Shown: positions 49,065 to 58,338 of the stretch, in pieces
How the letters are laid out: each line of letters opens with the position of its first letter
Position numbering within the stretch: the first letter of the stretch is position 1
IMG/VR virus record: IMGVR_UViG_3300038429_000202
Span: 1-62,260 of that record
Reading direction: 5' to 3' (one strand)
Length of the DNA: 62,260 nt
Origin: a virus
The notes under the pieces: model-generated
Seen by the model: the letters and a program-made list of their open reading frames with translations, nothing else
Told to the model about the DNA's origin: nothing
The model's database searches: none
Translations under genes and position numbers: made by a program

Positions 49065-49203
49065 CCGCGATGCCCATGCTAAACAGACGCACTGCTATAC
49101 CTGCGGCAAGCGATTTGAGCGCGCCAAATATGAATGCCCGACATGGGGACAATTGACTATTTTGTATGGAGATGGCGCGATTAAGAATGCGCGCCGTTGG
49201 TGA
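49048..49203 (+). CDS. Last rightward gene, small Cys protein
   Basis: 51 residues. CYTCGKRFERAKYEC resembles a zinc finger with one CxxC and a third Cys. The last 23 bases overlap the end of the opposing beta-helix gene, so the two blocks converge without a spacer and no terminator is visible. Confidence 0.5.
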   Translation: MPNELDRDAHAKQTHCYTCGKRFERAKYECPTWGQLTILYGDGAIKNARRW

Positions 49204-50308
49204 TTTCTAGCGATCCAGTCACCATGTTGACATTATCGGTGAACGTGACTAGTGCTCCAGCATTGTTGTTGTTGCTGGTAGTCAAATAGAAACTACTCAT
49301 CCCGGTGGGATCTACGTAGTTGTCGTGTACTGAAATTCCCGGCGCAACGACATTCGAATTACCTGCTCCGGTGGGATTGGATCGAACACCGACGAAATCA
49401 GCCTGTCCGCCTCCTGCGATGGCTACCGCTGTGCAGAACGCCAAAACTCCCGTGACCGTTCCGGGACTGTTCGGTTCAAAGGAATAGCCCTGCGTGCCTT
49501 GGGAGCCGCCGTATGGGCCGTTGTTTCCGCTCTGGTATGTCGTGTTGAATTGCACGTCGTAATTCCACGCGCCCGCGCCGCCAATCTGAAAGAAGTCTGC
49601 GTGCGACCCGGGGGCCACGCCTGCGTCTCGCATAAGGTTGAAGCGCCACACGGCTGGAATGGCGTATTCGGCAAAATCGTTCGGCGCGTCGTGGATATAG
49701 CAGTACGAAACATTGTTGACGTTGTGGAGAATTTCGGTCGCAAGTCCCGTGGGGCCGCCGCCGTTTAATTCGCAGTATTGAACTGTTAGATTGCTATTAA
49801 AGGCAGACGAAAAAATCATGTTGCCGCTGCCATTTTGGGTATTGGCATTGGCCCCACTGGCATCGAAATTGCAGTTTTGGATGACACAGTTGGTGCCAGT
49901 ATTGGAAACCATAAACCCGCCACCAAGAGAGAAATCGTAGCTATCCAGAACCGTTCCGTTTCCAGCGAGGGTGATGACGGTCCCACTACGGCTGATGTTG
50001 CCGCTTGTCGGAATGGTGGAGGGATTTAGAAGCGTGACGCTCGTGTTGATGCCGACACGATAATTGACGCCAGCGACATACCACGGAGCGCGGACGGCGT
50101 ATCCGCTTAGCAAGCTGGGAAATTGTGCCGTCCCGGTAGGGGCATTGGCGAAGCCGTCGTTATAGGTAACGCCCGAATTGAAGCCCCCCCTCATGAACGC
50201 TTTGCTTGGCCTGATGATCGCCGGAGCCGCTATGACAAGGGCCGCGCCCCTGATGAATTTTCTCCGACTGACTACCAGCTTCGGAGCGGCTGGTTTGATG
50301 ATCGTCAT
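49181..50308 (-). CDS. Beta-helix protein with Tat signal
   Basis: 375 residues. SRRKFIRGAALVIAAPAII (14-32) is a twin-arginine export signal with RR, hydrophobic core and a later AxA-like site. The rest is a right-handed beta-helix by pattern: VIQNCNFDASG, LTVQYCELNGG, VSYCYIHDAP and VQFNTTYQSG occur at regular spacing. Pectate-lyase-like helices are typical of tailspikes that bind or cut polysaccharide. A Tat signal on such a protein in a phage is unusual. It is the last gene of the leftward block. Confidence 0.7.
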   Translation of the reverse strand: MTIIKPAAPKLVVSRRKFIRGAALVIAAPAIIRPSKAFMRGGFNSGVTYNDGFANAPTGTAQFPSLLSGYAVRAPWYVAGVNYRVGINTSVTLLNPSTIPTSGNISRSGTVITLAGNGTVLDSYDFSLGGGFMVSNTGTNCVIQNCNFDASGANANTQNGSGNMIFSSAFNSNLTVQYCELNGGGPTGLATEILHNVNNVSYCYIHDAPNDFAEYAIPAVWRFNLMRDAGVAPGSHADFFQIGGAGAWNYDVQFNTTYQSGNNGPYGGSQGTQGYSFEPNSPGTVTGVLAFCTAVAIAGGGQADFVGVRSNPTGAGNSNVVAPGISVHDNYVDPTGMSSFYLTTSNNNNAGALVTFTDNVNMVTGSLEITNGAHS

Positions 50309-52236
50309 GGATGATAGGTAATTACAATGATGCCTTGACAGGCATCGCCGCCGAGGCCGAGGACACTGGATCCTGCCTCAAATCCATTGCCGCCACCGCC
50401 GCCTCCGTAGCAGCCACCGGCTCCGCCATCACCACTTCCGAGACTGGTTGCTAAAGTTGAGGATCCGCCCGTGCCGCCGCCCCCACCTGAACCGTGTGAG
50501 GATCCCCACTCCGTTCCATTACCGCCAGCCCCACCGCCTCCGGCAGTTCCAGCGCCGCCAACAGTGATAGCAGAACCGCCGCCGCCACCACCGCCTGCCG
50601 TGCCGGGTGAACCAGCGCCGTTTGGAAACGTCCCCCCGGCGCCACCTCCCGCACTGGCACTGTTATTACCACCGTTTGCACCATTACCGTTGGTTGTGGT
50701 AGCGCCATTCGTTCCGCCGCCACCGCCGCCGCCTCCTGTGCCGCCCTGAGCAGTAGTCGAATTGGTCCCGCCCGTGCCGCCAATTCCGTTCGGGCCGCCT
50801 GCGCCACCACCGCCGCCGCCGCGCGCCGCTGCAACCGTGCCGGTCGTGAACAGCGAGGCATTCGCCATCCAGTCCGGCACGACATTGTAATTCGCACCGT
50901 CCGACTGAATCCCGACGCATACCGGAGCCGCAGCCGTTCCGCCCGGAAGGGCATAGGTCGACGCCCCGCCGATGGTCGATGTGGTCGGCGTGACGGTAGC
51001 AGTTCCGACGCCAATATTGCAGAGTTCGAAATAGGTGCCGGTGGCAAAGCCGGTTGTTCCAGCTTGGGCGATGGCAACCGCGATCGAGCCCGCATTGCTT
51101 TCCGTAGTGATGTTGCCGCAATCGGTCGAGACGATGGTGTCGGACGTGGTGGTGTTGGCGCGCTTGGTGATCGATGCCGAGACAGTGCCCGTCGTGGTGA
51201 TCGCGCTGCCGCCGGTCGATGTGCCGCAGCCTGCCGCGACGGAGGTGACAGTTCCACTGCCGCCAACTGAACTGATAACGCCGCCGCTGGCAGTGATTGT
51301 GGTGCCATCAACCTTGGCAAGCCCGAACACACTGGAACTGGTTTTCTGCACCGCAGGAGCAGCGTCAGACCGCATGAACGTTGTCGCAACGCCGTTGACA
51401 GCCGTATCGCTCGCCGTCGCGGTCGGATTGGCGCCGGACGAGCCCGAGCCGCCGCAGACTGAGCCGGTCCCGGTAATAGCCCCCGTGGTATCGACGTTCA
51501 AACATTGCGTCGATCCCGTGATGTAAGCGAGCTTTGCCGCCGTCGTCAGATTGACAGAGGAAATTGTCGGAGCCGTCCCGAATACAGCCGCGCCGGAGCC
51601 GGTTTCGTCGGTCAGGGCTGCGGCAAGATTGGCGCTCGATGGCGTCCCAAGGAATGTTGCAACGCCGGTCCCGAGTCCTGAAACACCCGTCGATATCGGC
51701 AACCCCGTCGCGTTCGTCAATGTGCCCGAGGTCGGTGTCCCCAGTGCGCCGCTAAACCCGACAAGACCGCTTGCGCCGTTCAGCGCATTCGCCAGTGCGG
51801 CAGCTACGTTCGTGCCCCATCCTGTGGTTCCTGCAATTGGCAGGCCAGTGGCATTCGTCAGCGTCCCCGACGATGGCGTACCTAATGCGCCATTGAACGT
51901 CACGAACGCGCCAGCCGAGCCGATATTGACGCCAAGTGCGGTTGCGACACCAGTGCCTGGCGCTGTGGTAGCGAGCGCCGTGAAAGCCGTTCCGTTGGTC
52001 TTGGTGCAGGTAAATGTGCCAGTCCCAGTCGCAGTACAGTCGCCGCTGACCAAGCCGTTGAGGTAGGCCGCAACTTGCGTAAATGTGCATTTAAGATCGG
52101 AAGCCGCGCCGATGGGGCAATAGGTAAGCTGCGTCCCGACGATTGCGCCGGATGCCGTCATGGAGTTGACGTTGCTATCGGCTTTTGCGGGCGAAATCAG
52201 TACCAGCAAGCCGAGGATTAAAAGTATTTTTCGCAT
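50305..52236 (-). CDS. Glycine-rich fibre/adhesin with Sec signal
   Basis: 643 residues from the ATG at 52236 with GGAGG upstream. MRKILLILGLLVLISPAKAD is a Sec signal. Residues 20-450 are fibre-like with repeated GVATALG/GTPSSGTLTNATGLPI units. From about 450 a low-complexity region of Gly runs (GGGGGGAGGPNG and more) ends in a hydrophobic GIIVITYHP strand, the hallmark of polyglycine adhesin tips such as phage S16 gp38. Probably a receptor-binding or surface adhesin. Confidence 0.7.
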   Translation of the reverse strand: MRKILLILGLLVLISPAKADSNVNSMTASGAIVGTQLTYCPIGAASDLKCTFTQVAAYLNGLVSGDCTATGTGTFTCTKTNGTAFTALATTAPGTGVATALGVNIGSAGAFVTFNGALGTPSSGTLTNATGLPIAGTTGWGTNVAAALANALNGASGLVGFSGALGTPTSGTLTNATGLPISTGVSGLGTGVATFLGTPSSANLAAALTDETGSGAAVFGTAPTISSVNLTTAAKLAYITGSTQCLNVDTTGAITGTGSVCGGSGSSGANPTATASDTAVNGVATTFMRSDAAPAVQKTSSSVFGLAKVDGTTITASGGVISSVGGSGTVTSVAAGCGTSTGGSAITTTGTVSASITKRANTTTSDTIVSTDCGNITTESNAGSIAVAIAQAGTTGFATGTYFELCNIGVGTATVTPTTSTIGGASTYALPGGTAAAPVCVGIQSDGANYNVVPDWMANASLFTTGTVAAARGGGGGGAGGPNGIGGTGGTNSTTAQGGTGGGGGGGGTNGATTTNGNGANGGNNSASAGGGAGGTFPNGAGSPGTAGGGGGGGSAITVGGAGTAGGGGAGGNGTEWGSSHGSGGGGGTGGSSTLATSLGSGDGGAGGCYGGGGGGNGFEAGSSVLGLGGDACQGIIVITYHP

Positions 52237-52454
52237 CAGCAACCTCCGGCCAAGCACACTTTGCTTGTACCATTTGTCTCAAGCAGAAATGAGGAGCCGT
52301 TTGCCAGTAGCACTTTACCCGTTGCCGCGGGCGTAACCGTGCCTCCCCCGCCAAATGAACTCGGGCAAAACCCGGGAAGGCAACCGTTGAATTGTGCGGA
52401 TGCGGCATATCCGGTCACTGCCAGAATTAGTATCGCGTAAAACATCCGTTTCAT
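52236..52454 (-). CDS. Small secreted Cys/Gly protein
   Basis: 72 residues from the ATG at 52454 with GAGGTGG upstream. MKRMFYAILILAVTGYAASA is a Sec signal; the mature part has two Cys pairs (NGCLPGFCPSS and VCLAGGC) and a Gly run. Its C-terminal TGKVLLANGSSFLLETNGTS resembles short adhesin motifs of phage fibres. ATGA-coupled to the large Gly-rich protein, perhaps its partner. Confidence 0.6.
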   Translation of the reverse strand: MKRMFYAILILAVTGYAASAQFNGCLPGFCPSSFGGGGTVTPAATGKVLLANGSSFLLETNGTSKVCLAGGC

Positions 52455-52455
52455 A

Positions 52456-52875
52456 TCACCACCTCGTACAACTAACGATGTGACCCGTCGTCGCTGCAAT
52501 TACCGAGACGTTTTTATTGGTGCCGAATCCGAGCGGGGAAGCGAAGGAACCCGGCAAAGAATATGTGGTGGCTGCAGGCGCTGCTAGTGGATAAGATCCT
52601 GAGGCTCCCGCCACTGCGGGACCGCTAAAGCTCATCCACACCGGCTCGCCACTGCCGTTGGTATTGTCGATGTTCATGATGATGAACCCATGAACCCCCT
52701 TGTCAGCAGTAATGATGTTCTGTGCCGTACCGCCGGGAGCAATAGTTATCGAACAGTCAACCGGCGTAACATTTCCGAGTCCGTAGACTTGTACTTGCTG
52801 CGCCTGCGCGCCGATCCACGGAAGCGACAGGAATATCCCGACGCCGAGAACTCTTAAACTGCGCTTCCAGTTCAT
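52456..52875 (-). CDS. Secreted beta-sandwich-like protein
   Basis: 139 residues from the ATG at 52875 with GGAGGAAG upstream. The signal is MNWKRSLRVLGVGIFLSLPW with cleavage after GAQA. The mature domain is beta-rich: CSITIAPGGTAQNIITADKG, HGFIIMNIDNTNGSGEPVWM and SVIAATTGHIVSCTRW. This pattern is seen in small phage fibre-associated proteins. Two Cys may form a disulphide, which fits export. Confidence 0.6.
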   Translation of the reverse strand: MNWKRSLRVLGVGIFLSLPWIGAQAQQVQVYGLGNVTPVDCSITIAPGGTAQNIITADKGVHGFIIMNIDNTNGSGEPVWMSFSGPAVAGASGSYPLAAPAATTYSLPGSFASPLGFGTNKNVSVIAATTGHIVSCTRW

Positions 52876-52876
52876 G

Positions 52877-53155
52877 TCACTTCCTCCGGACGATATAATT
52901 GGCCGCCAGCACAAAGCAGGCGTAAATCGATAGCGCGATGATCTGGCGGTCGTTCGGCGCCGGAATCGAGGCCCACAGCCAAAATGCCGAACCCACCGTC
53001 AAAAGCGTGAACAGGTCGGCGATCGCGACCAGCGCCCGCTGGCTTAGCGCCTTCAGCGCCACGGTGAGCATCGCGACGGCGACACCGTTGTCGACGGGCT
53101 TCGGCTCAGTTTCCGTTCCGCCGACGATCTCGAACCCCGGGTTCTCTTTCGCCAT
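52877..53155 (-). CDS. Two-span membrane protein, holin-like
   Basis: 92 residues. Cytosolic N-terminus, helices at RALVAIADLFTLLTVGSAFW and IALSIYACFVLAANYIV, and a basic RRK end. It precedes the exported fibre-like genes. Could be a second holin or a membrane anchor for their assembly. Confidence 0.5.
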   Translation of the reverse strand: MAKENPGFEIVGGTETEPKPVDNGVAVAMLTVALKALSQRALVAIADLFTLLTVGSAFWLWASIPAPNDRQIIALSIYACFVLAANYIVRRK

Positions 53156-53375
53156 CTGCGTTCTCCGTGTTGTGAATGCTGGCCGTGAAATTCTCGAAAT
53201 TGGGCAGGTCGCCCTCGTCGGTATCGTCCTTGCCCTTGTTCTTCAGGAGCAGAGCATAATAGGGCATCAGCGCCTTGAACGCGTCAAGGCGGTCCCCGAA
53301 CGCCTTCTCGGCCATGTTGGCGTCCTTGGCGAGCTGGGCGGCCAGTTTGTCCATCTCGTTCGTGAAGTCGGTCAT
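53106..53375 (-). CDS. Small late protein, unknown
   Basis: 89 residues. MTDFTNEMDKLAAQLAKDAN begins a helical, charged protein; the last 20 residues overlap the next gene by 50 bases. It follows the ejection-protein gene directly and may be its chaperone or a minor virion part. Confidence 0.5.
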   Translation of the reverse strand: MTDFTNEMDKLAAQLAKDANMAEKAFGDRLDAFKALMPYYALLLKNKGKDDTDEGDLPNFENFTASIHNTENADGEREPGVRDRRRNGN

Positions 53376-55420
53376 TGCGCTTGCCTGTCGCCCGCGAGAT
53401 CGCCAGCGGCTGTGGCCGCCCCGGTCCCCATCCTAGCACTCATGCCTGAGATATCGCCAGCCGGCCCCTCCATCGGGTTTGCGGCCTTATTAGCCATGTC
53501 TTTGCGCAGCATGCGCGCGGCATCTTCCGGGATCATGGTCGTGAACAGGATTTGGGCTACTTTCTCGTTCAACTCGGGGTTCGGCTTCAGGCCGAGATCC
53601 TGGTACGCTTTCCACATGCCGGAAATTGCCTTGATCGGGTGCCCGCTGGCGAGTAGTGCGCCGAACTTGGCCAGTCGTCCCATATTCTCGGCACCCGACG
53701 CTGCATCCTCGGCACCGCGACCGGCTGTCGGAGAACCCCCTAATGTCGCTCCTTTAGTGTCGAACATCTTGCGTTCAGTCGTCACCGCGTCTACGAAAGC
53801 ATCGAAATCGGACTTCTCCTTGAATGCCGGGCGTAGCTGATCCCGCATCCATGGGTTCTTGACCAATTGCTTGGATTCGTCACCGGTAAATCCGCCCTTT
53901 GCCAAGCGCTCTTTTAGAAGATCGGCAACGCCCATCCGGTAGAATTCGCGGTCACCGGCCGACATCTTTGCTACCGTAGCGGCATTTTCTTCCGGGGAAG
54001 ATCCGAACACCGTACGGCCGAGTTTGAGCGCATCCAGGCTGGCCGAATACCCCGCCCAGGTTTCCCGCGCCCTTTTGTAAACACCCGACGTGTCGGCTTC
54101 GTCGATGGCTTTGACATAGGCCTGCCGCATCTGGTCGAGCGCCACGCCTCGTGCGCTCAATCGCCCCGTGATCTCGTTGCGTTCATCCGAGATCATGGCA
54201 TCGAGGCCCTGCTTGGCCATGTCGAGGACGCGGACGTTCGGTTTGCCGAGTATCTTGGTTGATCCGTCGACGCCGATATCGACTCCCATCTGCGTCGCGG
54301 TCAGCGGTTCGCCGCGTGCCAGCGATTGCAAGCGCTCGATCTCGTACCCACGGGACATACCGGTTTTTAATGCGGGATCGGATAAGAACTGCTCAAGGCG
54401 CGGGCTCCACACGTTTTGAAGCTCATGCGCCTGCTTGTAAATCGGCGCCGATGCCATGCTACGCGACTCGAGCAGACCTTCGGTTGCCTGAAACACGGTC
54501 GGGCCGCCGGAAATATGCTGCTGGATGTCGGCCGACAGTCGCTTGGCCGCATCTTCGTCGCGCTGGCTCAGGAAGGCGGACGCCACGGCGCGAGATTCAC
54601 CCGGTTGCCGCGCAACATTGCCGCCCAGCCCCCGCAAATTCTCGCCGCCGACATCGACCAGCGCCACCGGCTTGCTGGCAGCTTCCACGAGATCGAGCGC
54701 ATCAGTTGCCGAGGGACCACCCGCTTTCTGGTCCTGCTTGATGCGTTTCAGAACCTTGGTCACAGCTTCCGATATCAGGTTCTCGGGGTAGGATCGTGCG
54801 ACATAACTGCCAAGTCCGGTCAAACCCGCGGCTGCAGCACCTCCTGCCACGCCGAATGCACCTCCAATCAACCCTCCGAGTCCAACCTCTTGTAGCTTTT
54901 CCTTGGCAAAGTTTTTCGTATCTTGCACGGGCTGCACAGCGCCCGATGCCATGCCGCCCGTAATACCGCTCGCCGCCGTTTCGACGCCTGTTGCGAGGCC
55001 GGGGGTGAGAACCTTGCTTGCCAACGGCTTGATCGCGGCTCCGCCAAGACCGGCACCGATATAGTTGATTGGCGACAGTGCCTGTCCCGCCATTCGCGCC
55101 CAATCCATGTTCTTGGAACCGCCGCGTTCTTTTTGAATTTGTGCTTCGCGCTCACGGATGATTCTGTCGCTCTCAGCAGTGAGATTAATATCCTGCCCTT
55201 CCATCGACTGGATCGGTGGTGGTTCGGGCAAAACATGACTGGCAAGCTGGCCGAGACCATAAGCTGGGTCTGCCATACCGCGACCGACTTGCTCCAATGT
55301 CGACGTCTTGTCCTTATGCTCCTCGGCATAGGACTTCATCGCCTTGTCGACGACTTCCGGCGGGGTGCCGTCCGGGAATTCGTGATTCACGCCATCGGCG
55401 GACTGCGTCTGGATCGGCAT
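53372..55420 (-). CDS. Large ejection/internal virion protein
   Basis: 682 residues. The N-terminus EFPDGTPPEVVDKAMKSYAE is a short motif common at the start of podoviral ejection proteins. Amphipathic and glycine-rich helices follow (GLGGLIGGAFGVAGGAAAAG), then a long helical region. The family enters the host envelope during DNA injection. The stop overlaps the next gene by 4 bases. Confidence 0.65.
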   Translation of the reverse strand: MPIQTQSADGVNHEFPDGTPPEVVDKAMKSYAEEHKDKTSTLEQVGRGMADPAYGLGQLASHVLPEPPPIQSMEGQDINLTAESDRIIREREAQIQKERGGSKNMDWARMAGQALSPINYIGAGLGGAAIKPLASKVLTPGLATGVETAASGITGGMASGAVQPVQDTKNFAKEKLQEVGLGGLIGGAFGVAGGAAAAGLTGLGSYVARSYPENLISEAVTKVLKRIKQDQKAGGPSATDALDLVEAASKPVALVDVGGENLRGLGGNVARQPGESRAVASAFLSQRDEDAAKRLSADIQQHISGGPTVFQATEGLLESRSMASAPIYKQAHELQNVWSPRLEQFLSDPALKTGMSRGYEIERLQSLARGEPLTATQMGVDIGVDGSTKILGKPNVRVLDMAKQGLDAMISDERNEITGRLSARGVALDQMRQAYVKAIDEADTSGVYKRARETWAGYSASLDALKLGRTVFGSSPEENAATVAKMSAGDREFYRMGVADLLKERLAKGGFTGDESKQLVKNPWMRDQLRPAFKEKSDFDAFVDAVTTERKMFDTKGATLGGSPTAGRGAEDAASGAENMGRLAKFGALLASGHPIKAISGMWKAYQDLGLKPNPELNEKVAQILFTTMIPEDAARMLRKDMANKAANPMEGPAGDISGMSARMGTGAATAAGDLAGDRQAQ

Positions 55421-57759
55421 TACGACCCCGGCTGTTCTTCGTAAGGCATCCAGAAAGTAAATCCGCCTTCGTAATTATCGTCTCGCTGATAGCCGAACTG
55501 GTGGCCTTGTTTGTCGATAAGCAAAACTTTTTCTCCGGGCTTCAATCGATACTTGTCTTTCAACTCGCGAACTTTCCGGTAACCGAACTCGTCGAGGTTG
55601 CCGTAACTTTTGTCTACTATCACTCGGTTTTCCTGATTATCAGCAGCGACTTTTGGAAAATCGCCGGGAGGAATTTCCTTGTTACGATAGGGACGTAGTT
55701 CGTCCAAGCTAAAGGTCGGAAGCGATCTCGTACTAGATGCAGGCGCATTGGCTTGGGCATACCTTGCTCCCGGACGAACAGGGTCTGGATCCGCATCCGA
55801 CATCACCCGCCCTTCATCCAAGCTAGATTGCTTGCCCGGAACGCGGTTCCCTTCGGCGTCATACTTGATGGTCTTGGTCGCCGAATTTTCCATCGGGTTC
55901 ACCGTCGCGTTTCCTGACGGCGGTGCTGGCGCAGTCGGGTCGATATCGTGCTTGTACTCGGCCTCCATCTGTTTGCGCATCTGCCCCGGTGACACGATCG
56001 CGAGCCGCATTTCCTGCTTCAGCACATCCACCACACGCTTGTAAGTCTCGTCGCTGACGGCGGTGTTCAGCATGTCGTAGGCATGCTTACGCACGAGGTC
56101 GGTCGAAATGCCGGTTGGCGAAATTGCGCGCACATAGGAGTTGACCAGTGTGTTGTTGGCCGACGCAAAAGCGTTCATGTCGGGATCGCTGGTATTCATC
56201 TCGAACGACTGTACCGCCTTGTTGAACGGCACGATGCGGGAACGCGGCAGTTTGGCCGACAAGTCGAGCGCGAGCTGCGCCTGATTGGTCGCTTCCCATG
56301 CCGCCGCGCCCATCTTCATTTCCTGCGTGGCTGATGCGCGCTCGGCCGCTTTCAGGCCCTGATAACGGGCGTTGAGGAAAGCAAGATCGGCAGGCTTCTG
56401 CCCCTTGGCTTCCATCACGTCATAGGCAGCCTTGCGAACAGCCAACACGTTAGCGGCACTCTGCGCGCCGCGACCGATATTGGTTAGCACCGAGGTGTCC
56501 CCGGTCGCCAGCTGCTCGCCGAATTTCTTGACGTCTTCCGGCGACAGCGTGGGCTGCGTCTGCCGTTTCTTCCACTCAGCCTCGGCTTCATTCAGCGTCT
56601 GCCACTTGCCGTCCGTCTTGCCCTCGTTCTGGATTTCCTTGATCTGGGCAATCTTCAACTGCGAGCTGTTTCTCGGGTCTCCGGCCGCCACTCCTCCCTT
56701 GGAGCCAGCAATCAGCCCGAACTGCCCCATCAGCTTCGCGTTTTCATCCGGCGGAATTTGCTCCCCCGGATGAGCCTCCTGCCACTGTTTGACCGCAGCA
56801 TTGTATCCTTCCTGATTCGGAGCGTTCTTGCTGAAGTCCTGATATATTTTCGCTAGTCCTTCGGCAAAACCGTTCGGCTCCTGCATCATGTGGCCGTTCA
56901 CATAACGCCCGGTAGCTTCTTGCAAAGCCGTCCCGGGTTTCTCGTTGCTGTAAATGCGATGAATTGCTGCTGCGAGCATGACTTTATCGGTCGCCGGATC
57001 ATCGGTCGGCGTGAACCCCTTCTTGACGGCATCGACCGCCGCCTTCTTGAAAGCGTGCTCGTCATTTGCCTCGTCAGCCTTTCGCGCGTTGTCCATCGAC
57101 TTCGCACGGGCATCCAGCAGCTCGTAAAGTTCCTTGGGGTGCCCCTGCTCGGCAAGAAACAAGGCTTCTTTGTCTCCGAACCGAACCGCAGCATTGTGGA
57201 ATTTCGCCGCTGACGCCGTCGCATCCGCCGAAGCAAGGCTGAGTGCATCGCTGTAGAGTTCGTGCTGGGTCTTGAAGCGCTGCTCAGCGAGCTTGAAATT
57301 CTCCTTGTACGACTCGTAAGCGCGTTTATATGCCATTTCGTTACCGCTCTGGATAGCCGTAATAGCACCGGCCATGCCGTTGATGGCATTCTCCATCGGT
57401 GCTTTTGTAAATGCACTCGCCACCATGGCAAATAAACCACCAGCTGAGCCGAAACCTTCGATCGGGTTGCTCTCGTATTTTTTGTGCTCCTTGTCCGCAT
57501 CCCACGGCTTCATGTTGGCAATTTCAGCGGCCGACACGCCTTCGGACTTGAACATCTGGTCGCGCAGCGCTTTGTCTTGGGCCTGTTGACTATCAGCCTC
57601 ATTGGCCAGCCGGGTATCAGTCGCGACTTTCTCGCGCCGGATATTGGTCAGTCCCGAGACAAGTCCCGCAACAGACTTGTCATCCATCGGCGGCACGAGA
57701 TCGGCCATCGCGAGCGAGGGCTTGTCGGCAGCGGCATCCTGGGGCTGTACGTCTGCCAT
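55420..57759 (-). CDS. Large ejection/internal virion protein
   Basis: 779 residues. Long Lys/Glu/Ala-rich helices (FKLAEQRFKTQHELYSDALS and others) with a C-terminal beta part (EKVLLIDKQGHQFGYQRDDN). The first 13 residues, MADVQPQDAAADK, are repeated exactly at the start of the small gene at 57928-58146, a local duplication. Its position between T7 gp14-like and the second ejection gene fits a DNA-translocation conduit component. Confidence 0.65.
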   Translation of the reverse strand: MADVQPQDAAADKPSLAMADLVPPMDDKSVAGLVSGLTNIRREKVATDTRLANEADSQQAQDKALRDQMFKSEGVSAAEIANMKPWDADKEHKKYESNPIEGFGSAGGLFAMVASAFTKAPMENAINGMAGAITAIQSGNEMAYKRAYESYKENFKLAEQRFKTQHELYSDALSLASADATASAAKFHNAAVRFGDKEALFLAEQGHPKELYELLDARAKSMDNARKADEANDEHAFKKAAVDAVKKGFTPTDDPATDKVMLAAAIHRIYSNEKPGTALQEATGRYVNGHMMQEPNGFAEGLAKIYQDFSKNAPNQEGYNAAVKQWQEAHPGEQIPPDENAKLMGQFGLIAGSKGGVAAGDPRNSSQLKIAQIKEIQNEGKTDGKWQTLNEAEAEWKKRQTQPTLSPEDVKKFGEQLATGDTSVLTNIGRGAQSAANVLAVRKAAYDVMEAKGQKPADLAFLNARYQGLKAAERASATQEMKMGAAAWEATNQAQLALDLSAKLPRSRIVPFNKAVQSFEMNTSDPDMNAFASANNTLVNSYVRAISPTGISTDLVRKHAYDMLNTAVSDETYKRVVDVLKQEMRLAIVSPGQMRKQMEAEYKHDIDPTAPAPPSGNATVNPMENSATKTIKYDAEGNRVPGKQSSLDEGRVMSDADPDPVRPGARYAQANAPASSTRSLPTFSLDELRPYRNKEIPPGDFPKVAADNQENRVIVDKSYGNLDEFGYRKVRELKDKYRLKPGEKVLLIDKQGHQFGYQRDDNYEGGFTFWMPYEEQPGS

Positions 57760-57761
57760 TT

Positions 57762-57809
57762 TTAATACTTGCTTTCGTAGTACATTTGTCTGGCTTCTGC
57801 CTTAGTCAT
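57762..57809 (-). CDS. Possible 15-residue coupled peptide
   Basis: MTKAEARQMYYESKY starts in an ATGA overlap with the 41-residue gene and ends 2 bases before the ATG of the 779-residue protein, so ribosomes could pass directly through. Too short for independent support. Confidence 0.25.
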   Translation of the reverse strand: MTKAEARQMYYESKY

Positions 57810-57931
57810 TCATAAAATCGCTCCTCGGAGATGTTATGAGCACGTCGAAATCGCTCGTCTAAATAAGCAAGAATCGCTAATGGCATTAGCGCAAGCGTCA
57901 CCAAACCAAAAGCTTCCAAAAAAACTGTCAT
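57806..57931 (-). CDS. 41-residue membrane peptide
   Basis: MTVFLEAFGLVTLALMPLAI begins a single-span peptide with a charged C-terminus (DERFRRAHNISEERFYE). ATGA overlaps on both sides. Function unknown. Confidence 0.45.
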   Translation of the reverse strand: MTVFLEAFGLVTLALMPLAILAYLDERFRRAHNISEERFYE

Positions 57932-58146
57932 CGCAGCAAAACCTCATCTTTTAAGCAACTTTTCAGCGTACCAACGTGTACCCATATCTCAGTGCCGTCC
58001 GTAAAATATACGTGCAGGTTATTCCGATCGCCGAAAGCGAACTTTTTTATTACTTTGCCTGCGGGTGCCTTATAGATATCTTCCCCGATGCCGTTTAAGG
58101 TCGGAGATTTGTCGGCTGCGGCATCCTGGGGTTGTACATCGGCCAT
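57928..58146 (-). CDS. Small protein sharing the ejection protein N-terminus
   Basis: 72 residues. MADVQPQDAAADKSPTLNGI repeats the first 13 residues of the 779-residue protein, but the coding bases differ at synonymous positions. The remainder (FAFGDRNNLHVYFTDGTEIW) is a beta hairpin domain. The shared tag may be a packaging or targeting signal, or a relic of duplication. Confidence 0.6.
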   Translation of the reverse strand: MADVQPQDAAADKSPTLNGIGEDIYKAPAGKVIKKFAFGDRNNLHVYFTDGTEIWVHVGTLKSCLKDEVLLR

Positions 58147-58149
58147 CTA

Positions 58150-58338
58150 TCACGTCGCCAGACTTGCCAACGCATTATTAAATAGTTTATCTTCGAGCTC
58201 ACCTATCGACGCTTTGATCGCTTCGGTTTGCTGCCCTGCCAAGATGCACTGTCCGTAAAACTCGTTGTGGATAACATCGACAGCTTTCTTCAGATCAACA
58301 AGCCGAAGATACAAAGCATACTGAATGTGCTTTTCCAT
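58150..58338 (-). CDS. Small helical protein, unknown
   Basis: 62 residues: LRLVDLKKAVDVIHNEFYGQ then TEAIKASIGELEDKLFNNAL, two amphipathic helices. Lies 3 bases from the next gene. Function unknown. Confidence 0.5.
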   Translation of the reverse strand: MEKHIQYALYLRLVDLKKAVDVIHNEFYGQCILAGQQTEAIKASIGELEDKLFNNALASLAT

